Below are positions 30,139 through 35,471 of a stretch of DNA of 35,471 nucleotides, piece by piece (position 1 is the stretch's first letter; every line of letters starts with the position of its first letter). Origin of the DNA: Allopontixanthobacter sp034376665 (GTDB lineage Bacteria > Pseudomonadota > Alphaproteobacteria > Sphingomonadales > Sphingomonadaceae). The notes beneath the pieces were generated by a model. The model was not told the DNA's origin, did no database searches, and saw only the letters and a program-made list of their open reading frames with translations. The position numbers were made by a program, and so were the translations under genes. Location: contig NZ_JAXMJI010000029.1 in NCBI RefSeq assembly GCF_034376665.1, positions 1 to 35,471 of the forward strand, in the 5' to 3' direction.

Positions 30139-30639
30139 ATGGACGATCTTGGCTCGCTCGATCCGCACTGGATCTGGCTGTCGATCGGCCTGGCGCTGGC
30201 CGCGCTCGAAATGGTCGTGCCCGGGGTCTATCTGATCTGGCTCGCGTTGGCGGCGTTGATCACCGGAGCGCTGACATTCGTGCTCGACCTGGGCGTGGCT
30301 GTGCAGGTGACCAATTTCATCTTTCTTTCGCTCATCGCAGTCGTCTCTGCCAAGCGCTGGCTGCGGGACCGGCCGATCACGAGTATCGATCCCCTGATGA
30401 ACGACCGCCAGGGCCGGATGATCGGACAGGGCGCCGTGGTGACCGTGGCGATCGAGGGCGGCACCGGACGGGTTCGCTACGGCGACAGCGAATGGGCTGC
30501 GCGCGGTCCCGATCTGGCGGTAGGTGTCCGCGTCCGGATTACCGGCGCGGATGGTACCAGGCTGGTGGTAGAACCTGTACCGTTGCTCGATCAGGTAAAG
30601 CCCGCCGAAGAACCGGAGATCGGCCCCGAGAGGAGCTGA
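30139..30639 (+). CDS. NfeD family protein (YbbJ-like)
   Basis: A 166-residue membrane protein. The N-terminal half has hydrophobic helices (HWIWLSIGLALAALEMVVPG, YLIWLALAALITGALTF, TNFIFLSLIAVVSAKRW); the C-terminal half is the soluble OB-fold typical of NfeD, beginning DRQGRMIGQGAVVTVAIEGG and continuing VRYGDSEWAARGPDLAVG. AGGGAAAG lies eight bases before ATG 30139. The short form lacks the protease domain of long NfeD proteins, as expected for QmcA partners. It converges on the NDUFA9-like gene with only two bases between stops. Confidence 0.93.
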   Translation: MDDLGSLDPHWIWLSIGLALAALEMVVPGVYLIWLALAALITGALTFVLDLGVAVQVTNFIFLSLIAVVSAKRWLRDRPITSIDPLMNDRQGRMIGQGAVVTVAIEGGTGRVRYGDSEWAARGPDLAVGVRVRITGADGTRLVVEPVPLLDQVKPAEEPEIGPERS

Positions 30640-30641
30640 GC

Positions 30642-31601
30642 CTAAGCTCCGCCGCCCGGCATCCGCCGTGTAAAGCGGCCATGCGTTCGGTATTTGACCA
30701 TCCAGCGATCCAGAAACAGACTCAGGGGGCGGGGGTCGATTCCCAATTTATGGATGCCCGGATATTTTCCGGACGGGACATTGCCCTGTTTCAGCAGGAT
30801 CCACTGGTCGCGCCCCATCGGCGTACCCGGCAGCGCGGCGAAAATGCCCGACACCGTATCGGGCATTTCCACAAAGATCCGCTTACGGCCCTGTGCCGCA
30901 GCGATCCGCCGGTGCAGTTCCAGCATGGTGATCGCCTCGTCCCCGGCAATTTCATAAGTTTTGCCGCCATGCGTGTCCGGATCGGTGAGGGCCGCCGCGA
31001 CCGCGTCCGCCGCATCATCGACGAACAGCATCTGCAGCGGTGCGTGCGGGGCAAACACAGGCAGCACCGCCAAGGTGGAGATCATTCCCGCAAACAGCGC
31101 CAGCAACCCGTCGTCTTCGCCGAAGAGCAAAGATGGCCGCAGGATGGTCGCCGCGGGAAACGCTGCCAGCACGTCCAGTTCGGACTGGGCCTTGGCGCGG
31201 GCGTATTCGGCTTCAGAATTGAGATCAGCTCCGATGGCACTGACATGGACCATCGCGGCCGCGCCGGCTTCGGCCGCTGCCCGCGCCACGTTTTCCGCCC
31301 CGCCTGCGATCAACTGCATCAAGTCGCCATCGAAGGCGCCGACCAGATTCACCGCCGCATCGGCGCCGAGCATTGCCGCCCTTACGCTGTCCGGATTGGT
31401 GACATCGCAGCGCGCAAACTGGATCTGGCCCAGGTTGGCAAGCGGCTTTAGCGCAAAGGCCTTTTCCGGATTGCGGCTGGCAATGCGCAGCCGTGCGCCT
31501 TGATCCAGCAGAGCCTGCGCAACATGCCGCCCGAAAAATCCGCTGCCGCCGGTGATCACCACCAGCCTGTCCTGCAATGCCTTGCCGATAACCATCGTCA
31601 T
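30642..31601 (-). CDS. NAD(P)H-binding NDUFA9-like protein
   Basis: An atypical/extended SDR protein related to complex I accessory subunit NDUFA9. From ATG 31601 it has 319 residues; the frame extends further upstream into non-protein-like sequence, and ATG 31595 is also possible. The Rossmann motif is VVITGGSGFFGRHVAQALLDQGA. VNLVGAF, VHVSAIGADLNS, Y-A-R-A-K (a degenerate YxxxK) and ILRPSLLFGEDDG follow. In alphaproteobacteria such proteins can be complex I subunits or quinone-metabolism/NADPH-binding proteins; which applies here is not shown. It ends against nfeD. The tRNA-Leu gene lies ~200 bases beyond its start. Confidence 0.88.
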   Translation of the reverse strand: MTMVIGKALQDRLVVITGGSGFFGRHVAQALLDQGARLRIASRNPEKAFALKPLANLGQIQFARCDVTNPDSVRAAMLGADAAVNLVGAFDGDLMQLIAGGAENVARAAAEAGAAAMVHVSAIGADLNSEAEYARAKAQSELDVLAAFPAATILRPSLLFGEDDGLLALFAGMISTLAVLPVFAPHAPLQMLFVDDAADAVAAALTDPDTHGGKTYEIAGDEAITMLELHRRIAAAQGRKRIFVEMPDTVSGIFAALPGTPMGRDQWILLKQGNVPSGKYPGIHKLGIDPRPLSLFLDRWMVKYRTHGRFTRRMPGGGA

Positions 31602-31799
31602 TCGCCTGTTCGATACGGGTAAATCCTGTGCGGGCCATGCCGCAATGCCGCGCTCATCGCAACCATTCGCACAAGCGTTTCGCAAGCCATCCGCGGGCAA
31701 TCGCAAAGTGCCCACGCATTCTGATTGACACGGCCCCACCCGCTTCGCTATCCGCCCCCTCCTACCCGCGGCCCGGCTTCGAAGTCCGGCCGCTCCGGT

Positions 31800-31886
31800 G
31801 CCCAGATGGCGGAATTGGTAGACGCACCAGCTTCAGGTGCTGGCGCTCGCAAGGGCGTGGAGGTTCGAGTCCTCTTCTGGGCACCA
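31800..31886 (+). tRNA. tRNA-Leu (anticodon CAG)
   Basis: An 87-base class II tRNA with encoded CCA. The acceptor arms are GCCCAGA and TCTGGGC; the anticodon stem CCAGC/GCTGG encloses loop TTCAGGT, anticodon CAG at 31834-31836. A long variable arm follows (CGCTCGCAAGGGCG), then the T arm GAGGTTCGAGTCCTC. Discriminator A, then CCA at 31884-31886. The integrase gene begins 165 bases downstream, so the 3' end is the likely integration site. Confidence 0.97.
31862..31886. other. Probable attachment site (left end of the island) in the tRNA 3' end
   Basis: P4-type integrases usually recombine within the T arm and 3' end of a tRNA gene, leaving the tRNA intact and a direct repeat at the far end. 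The segment GGTTCGAGTCCTCTTCTGGG through CCA is the candidate. No second copy is present in the window, so the right end lies beyond 35471. This is inference from gene order. Confidence 0.5.
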
Positions 31887-32003
31887 TTTGTTCTTCTCAC
31901 GTTCTCCCAAATAATCTATAAAACCCGCAGAAATCCTAGGGATTTGGCCCTTGGATCGTTCCGGATCGTCCCGCCTGTTCTCGGGGGTTCCAGACACTTT
32001 TGT

Positions 32004-32051
32004 GGGCCTTTTGAGGCCGTTTCGCAAAGGCCCAGATGAAAAGGCCCCCAC
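32004..32051 (+). promoter_or_regulatory. Alternative hairpins over the integrase ribosome-binding site
   Basis: One arm, GGGCCTTTT (32004-32012), can pair either with AAAGGCCC (32026-32033) or with AAAAGGCCC (32039-32047). The second partner contains the likely ribosome-binding site AAAGG of the integrase (ATG 32052). The two structures are mutually exclusive, so the leader could control integrase translation. The alternative reading is that the repeats are recombinase-accessory sites. Confidence 0.45.
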
Positions 32052-33275
32052 ATGCCTCTGACAGATACTCGCCTCCGCGCACTCAAGCCCAAGGACAAGC
32101 CGTACAAGGTAACCGATGAGCGCGGCCTGTATGTCGAGGTCACGCCGACCGGCAGCAAGCTTTGGCGATTCCGATACCGGATCGGCGGTGCGCAAAAGAA
32201 GCTCTGCATCGGCAGCTATCCCGACATCAGCCTCAAGCAAGCCCGAGACGCGGCCTACGAGGCGCGACGAGCTGTTGCTTCTGGGGGCGACCCTGCCTTT
32301 GAGAAGCGGAAGCAGAAAATCCGCGCCGAGTTCCTTTCTGCACAGACGTTCGAGGCAGTCGCACGCGAGTATATCGAACAGATGATGGTGCAGAATGGCC
32401 GCGCCGATGGCACGATCGTCAAGGCCAACTATTTCCTCGACAAGCTTGCGCCTGCTATCGGGAACCGACCCATCCACGAGATCGAGCCGTTCGAAGTCCT
32501 GGCTCCTCTGAAACGGCTGGAAGCCACTGGTAAACACGAGACTGCGAAGAAATGCCGGTCATTCGCAGGCCGCGTGTTTCGCTACGGTGTCGCTACCACC
32601 CGCTGCAAATCCGATCCGACCAGTATGCTGAAGGGTGCTCTCGTAACGCCGAGAGCCACGCATTATGCAGCAATCCTCGAGCCCAATGAGCTAGGCGGGC
32701 TACTGCGCGCAATCGACGACTTCACTGGCTACATGGTGACGAAGTTAGCTTTGCAGATAGCGCCGCATGTGTTCGTACGCCCCGGCGAACTCCGGCACGC
32801 CGAATGGCACGAGATCGACCTCGTCGATGGGGTCTGGAAGATCCCTGCCGGTAAAATGAAAGCGCGCCGAGCGCATGCCGTCCCGCTTTCCAAGCAGGTT
32901 AGAGGCTATCTCTCTGATCTGGGCGAGATGCTCGGCCGCGAAGGATATGTTTTCCCATCTGCGCGCAGCTCCAAACGTCCCATGAGTGAAAACACGCTCA
33001 ATGCCGCCTTCCGTCGCATGGGATACTCGAAGGAAGAGGTCACCGCGCACGGACTCCGGGCGACAGCATCAACATTCCTGAACGAGTCGGGACTTTGGAA
33101 TCCGGATGCAATCGAGCGTGCTCTGGCACATGGCGACAGCAATGTTGTGCGTGGCATCTACCATCGCGGCAAGCATTGGGACGAGCGTGTGCGGATGGCT
33201 CAATGGTGGAGCGACTACCTCGATGAGCTCCGGACAGGAGGAAAGGTCATCCAGGGCAAGTTTGCGAAGGGTTGA
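32052..33275 (+). CDS. Tyrosine recombinase, P4-type integrase
   Basis: A site-specific integrase of 407 residues that inserts or excises the island at tRNA-Leu. The N-terminal DUF4102 domain (residues ~1-90) is clear: TDERGLYVEVTPTGSKLWRF and SYPDISLKQARDAA. The core-binding domain spans ~95-200 and the catalytic domain ~205-395, with R243 (FVRPGELR), K268/K270 (GKMKARR), H333-x-x-R336 (AHGLRATAS), H360 and nucleophile Y370 (RGIYHRGKHWDERVRMAQWW). All catalytic residues are present, so it should be active. The start follows an AAAGG site within competing hairpins. It is oriented away from the tRNA, into the island. Confidence 0.96.
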   Translation: MPLTDTRLRALKPKDKPYKVTDERGLYVEVTPTGSKLWRFRYRIGGAQKKLCIGSYPDISLKQARDAAYEARRAVASGGDPAFEKRKQKIRAEFLSAQTFEAVAREYIEQMMVQNGRADGTIVKANYFLDKLAPAIGNRPIHEIEPFEVLAPLKRLEATGKHETAKKCRSFAGRVFRYGVATTRCKSDPTSMLKGALVTPRATHYAAILEPNELGGLLRAIDDFTGYMVTKLALQIAPHVFVRPGELRHAEWHEIDLVDGVWKIPAGKMKARRAHAVPLSKQVRGYLSDLGEMLGREGYVFPSARSSKRPMSENTLNAAFRRMGYSKEEVTAHGLRATASTFLNESGLWNPDAIERALAHGDSNVVRGIYHRGKHWDERVRMAQWWSDYLDELRTGGKVIQGKFAKG

Positions 33276-33411
33276 TCGAGAGAACGAATTTCTTCTCAGC
33301 CAGTGCAGGATTGAAGGCTTAGGACCAGCCCTATCAGGGACACTGACGCGAGCAAGGCGAACTCAATTCTGATGCCCCAGACTTTAAGCCAATTCCGCAT
33401 CGAGCCGAGCC

Positions 33412-33606
33412 TCAGTTCGTAGAGCTTTGGCAGCTAAGCTGACCGAAGCGCTCAGCAACAGTCTTCCAAGTTGCTATGCCTGCCTCATCCCCTTCGTTGG
33501 ATAGCCGCTGGATTTGCCGTGCGATATACGCGGTTCCCTCTTCGCCATGGTTCTTTTCGACCCAGAGCGCGACGGCCCACAATTCCTGATCGCGGTTCAG
33601 CACCAT
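33412..33606 (-). CDS. Small DUF6961-like island protein
   Basis: A 64-residue protein beginning MVLNRDQELWAVALWVEKNH with IARQIQRLSNEGDEAGIATW in the middle; it is predicted all-helical and cytoplasmic. I recognise this pattern as a small protein often carried near integrases and conjugation genes in sphingomonads (DUF6961-like); its function is unknown. The start overlaps the end of the nuclease gene by 10 bases, implying coupled translation from that gene. Between its stop and the integrase stop lie ~136 bases with nothing recognisable. Confidence 0.75.
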   Translation of the reverse strand: MVLNRDQELWAVALWVEKNHGEEGTAYIARQIQRLSNEGDEAGIATWKTVAERFGQLSCQSSTN

Positions 33607-34148
33607 GGTTCGCGTCTCCCGGTCCAGGTCCGCGCCAGCCCTTCGCCGACCAGTTGATCGCCAAGCGAGCGGCCACCGCGCGTAACAACCCGCAATTTGC
33701 GCCCGTACTGATCCTCATCTCTGCTCCCGATGGTTCTGAGTTCAAAGGGTCCGCCATTGAGCAGTTCGACAAGGCGATGCGTCGCGCGCATGCCGAGTTG
33801 GTATTCATAATCGCAACGAGGCTCGCTGATCTCGGGAGTGTCGATGTCGGCAATCCGGATCTTCACGCCATCAAGCCAGAAAGTATCTCCATCCACGACG
33901 CATGTGCGCCGGATCGATCCGCAGATGTCGAATTCTGGGGAGCTCGCTTGCTGGAATAAAGCCTGAGGTTGCTGATCGTCGTTAGCAAGGCTGGCATCAT
34001 GGACTGGCCAGTTGAGTGCCAGCATCCCTCCAGCAAATACGATCGCGAATGCTCCCAAACCCAACGCGATCTCCTTTCTCAGCTTCCGGCGCTTCTGTGC
34101 CTTCAACGCCTTGCGAAAGTCGAACGGCTCACCTGGGGTCTCATTCAC
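33597..34148 (-). CDS. Membrane-anchored staphylococcal-nuclease-like protein
   Basis: A 183-residue thermonuclease-family protein. Residues 1-25 are basic and cytoplasmic, 26-46 (EIALGLGAFAIVFAGGML) form one membrane anchor, and the nuclease domain starts near residue 80, probably outside the cytoplasm. The SNase active-site residues are all visible: D86 (VVDGDTF), R98 (KIRIADID), D103-T104, E106 (DTPE) and R150 (DQYGRKL), so calcium-dependent nucleic acid cleavage is likely. Cysteines at 76, 83 and 112 and a terminal C183 fit an oxidising compartment. It lies in a minus-strand run with the transglycosylase (64 bases upstream) and the small protein. Such nucleases are common on conjugative islands. 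Confidence 0.88.
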   Translation of the reverse strand: MNETPGEPFDFRKALKAQKRRKLRKEIALGLGAFAIVFAGGMLALNWPVHDASLANDDQQPQALFQQASSPEFDICGSIRRTCVVDGDTFWLDGVKIRIADIDTPEISEPRCDYEYQLGMRATHRLVELLNGGPFELRTIGSRDEDQYGRKLRVVTRGGRSLGDQLVGEGLARTWTGRREPWC

Positions 34149-34212
34149 TGGCGTTGTCCGTCTTCATTCCGGTACATGATTTCAGACAATAGCCGGAAAT
34201 CAGGGAGTTTCG

Positions 34213-34797
34213 TCAATTGTACATACCAATTGCTTGCCAACGTCCCAACACAGACCGGACATATTGCGGCGTTTCACCATTGTTGGGAATGCCGCGTGAT
34301 CGGGAGACGGCACCTGGGCCAGCATTGTAAGCAGCCAAGGCCAGGTGGACTGCGTCGAACCGGTCCAACATATCGCGAAGATACCGGGCGCCGCCGTCGA
34401 TCGATGCAAGAGGGTCATGACGGTTCCGGACGCCCAGTTCGCGCGCCGTGGCCGGCATAAGCTGAGCCAGCCCGGCAGCACCGGCTGGACTAACAGCCAT
34501 CGGATTGAAGCGGGACTCAGCCCAGATAAGAGCACGAAGCAGGTTGGTCGGAAGCCCGTAACGGCGTTCAGCCTCGGCTATCGCCGCCATATACAAGCCT
34601 TCCCGGTAGGATACGTTTGCTGGCTCGGTTTGGTAGATTGCAGGAAGATATTCCCTTGCCGGCTGCTGGTCCGTCTTCGGCGGAACGATCGCGTGCTCGA
34701 ACAAGGTGAAATCCTGGGCGCGGACTTGCTGTGAGGAGGTCGCGATCATCCCCAGACAGGCGACCGCTAGCGCGGTCAGACAATTGAGGCAGTTCAT
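34213..34797 (-). CDS. Lytic transglycosylase, exported
   Basis: A peptidoglycan-cleaving enzyme with an SLT domain. I chose ATG 34797 (MNCLNCLTALAV; 194 residues) because a signal peptide ending near QVRAQ follows directly, and GGAG lies ~11 bases before it; an upstream ATG at 34848 would put 17 residues before the signal. The SLT domain shows YGLPTNLLRALIWAESRFNP with catalytic E94, then AVSPAGAAGLAQLMPATARELG, and ALAAYNAGPGAV. Size and context match VirB1/TrbN-like enzymes that open the cell wall for conjugation machinery, but no other transfer gene is in the window. A general housekeeping transglycosylase is the alternative. Confidence 0.9.
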   Translation of the reverse strand: MNCLNCLTALAVACLGMIATSSQQVRAQDFTLFEHAIVPPKTDQQPAREYLPAIYQTEPANVSYREGLYMAAIAEAERRYGLPTNLLRALIWAESRFNPMAVSPAGAAGLAQLMPATARELGVRNRHDPLASIDGGARYLRDMLDRFDAVHLALAAYNAGPGAVSRSRGIPNNGETPQYVRSVLGRWQAIGMYN

Positions 34798-34935
34798 CTC
34801 GACTTGTGCTCCATTGATTCGAATCGAAAGAGAACATAAAAAGAACATGTGCCTGTAGGAAAGCCGCGAATGCCTGCCTTTGGGAGAGGAGAGGAACGCT
34901 GATTAGGGGGCCACTTTGCATGCTGAGGAGCTCGC

Positions 34936-35471
34936 ATGTCCCTATCTGTCCAAGCTCATCCCAACCGGTCGCTTGCCGAGACCGCCCGTCGCATTTGCGA
35001 ATCGCGAGGGGGCAAATGGTCCGGCACAAGGGGCATGGCCTGTTGCCCTGCGCATGATGACCGCACGCCGTCACTCGGTGTGTCGCTCGGCCGACAGGCC
35101 ATCCTCTTCCACTGTTTCGCGGGATGCGATCAGCAGAGCGTGCTGGCTGCTCTGGCGCGTGAAGGTTTCGAGGCACCGGCGCTTTTTTCAGGTTCTGCGA
35201 CCACCAACGAACCCGAATCGACCAGCACCCGCAAACCCTCGACGGTAGCGCTGAGGATCTGGCGCGATGCACAGCCACTGCGTGCCAGTCCGGCAAAGGC
35301 ATATCTTGAAAGCCGCGGCATCCTCGCCGCATCTCCGGCGCTCCGTTTCCATCCACGAACGCCGCTTGGCCCGAAAGGACGGGCCCGCTTTCTGCCCGCC
35401 ATGATCTCGGCAGTCAGCCTCGACGAGGGCCCGATCGCCATCCACCGCACGTTCCTGTCTACCGAGGCGTC
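34936..35471 (+). CDS. Zinc-finger/toprim primase-like protein (DUF7146-like), 3' end outside window
   Basis: Open from ATG 34936 to the end of the window without a stop, giving 178 residues of a longer protein. GAGGAG at 34925-34930 is 5 bases upstream. The N-terminus has a primase-type zinc motif, C37-P-A-H40 followed by C60-F-A-G-C64 (ACCPAHDDRTPSLGV and FHCFAGCDQQSV), as in DnaG CHC2 fingers and in mobile-element primase-helicases. YLESRGI and RFHPRTPLGP precede the expected toprim domain, which begins around RARFLPAMISAV. I infer an island replication or primase gene. It diverges from the transglycosylase, with 138 bases between starts. Confidence 0.8.
   Translation, partial: MSLSVQAHPNRSLAETARRICESRGGKWSGTRGMACCPAHDDRTPSLGVSLGRQAILFHCFAGCDQQSVLAALAREGFEAPALFSGSATTNEPESTSTRKPSTVALRIWRDAQPLRASPAKAYLESRGILAASPALRFHPRTPLGPKGRARFLPAMISAVSLDEGPIAIHRTFLSTEA

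Noticed and set aside
30033..31451. 472-codon plus-strand frame across qmcA end, nfeD and the NDUFA9-like gene
   Set aside because: It crosses three supported genes and has no domain.
34568..35356. 262-codon minus-strand frame over the primase-like gene
   Set aside because: The plus strand has the zinc motif and ribosome-binding site; the minus frame lacks either.

Overview
The window is GC-rich DNA from an alphaproteobacterium. The gene set (RpoB/RpoC sequence style, GapR/DUF2312, DUF1244, a 443-residue GluRS, UbiG, Tat-exported dienelactone hydrolase) suggests Sphingomonadales, probably Erythrobacteraceae. The lineage is inferred from gene content and was not checked by any search. Most of the window is ordinary chromosomal core. 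The last ~3.6 kb is the start of an integrated mobile element.

Layout: (1) 1-6.76 kb: 3' part of rpoB, complete rpoC and a strong terminator. (2) 6.8-10.3 kb: a cytoplasmic family VIII esterase/beta-lactamase-like protein, a divergent small lipoprotein, gltX, a two-way terminator and a 73-residue exported membrane peptide. (3) 10.3-12.4 kb: pyk-mntP operon on the minus strand. (4) 12.4-15.1 kb: plus-strand run of DUF1244, gapR, YbjQ-like, yebC, a small membrane protein overlapping yebC, and ruvC. (5) 15.1-16.1 kb: a disturbed interval with a 24-residue hydrophobic micropeptide, ~390 bases without a recognisable gene, and a short-chain dehydrogenase cut off just after its YxxxK motif. (6) 16.1-19.6 kb: an ArsC/Spx-like protein overlapping a glycerophosphodiesterase, then convergent ubiG and divergent lysC. 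(7) 19.6-25.3 kb: a ~117-bp palindromic repeat, purT, a terminator, katG on the minus strand, and a nitronate monooxygenase-purU pair. (8) 25.3-31.6 kb: acyltransferase, Tat lipoprotein dienelactone hydrolase, lipoprotein serine hydrolase, qmcA-nfeD, and a convergent NDUFA9-like protein. (9) 31.8 kb to the end: tRNA-Leu(CAG), a P4-type integrase just downstream, then a small DUF6961-like protein, a membrane-anchored staphylococcal-nuclease-like protein, a lytic transglycosylase, and a zinc-finger primase-like gene running off the window.

Functional links: PurU releases formate from formyl-tetrahydrofolate and PurT uses formate for purine synthesis, and both genes lie within 5.5 kb. Pyruvate kinase is metal-dependent and shares an operon with a manganese exporter. 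QmcA and NfeD form a standard SPFH/NfeD pair. I saw no complete defence system or CRISPR array. The places most worth a second look are the broken 15.1-16.1 kb interval, the micropeptide, the alternative hairpins over the integrase start, and the island whose far side lies outside the window.
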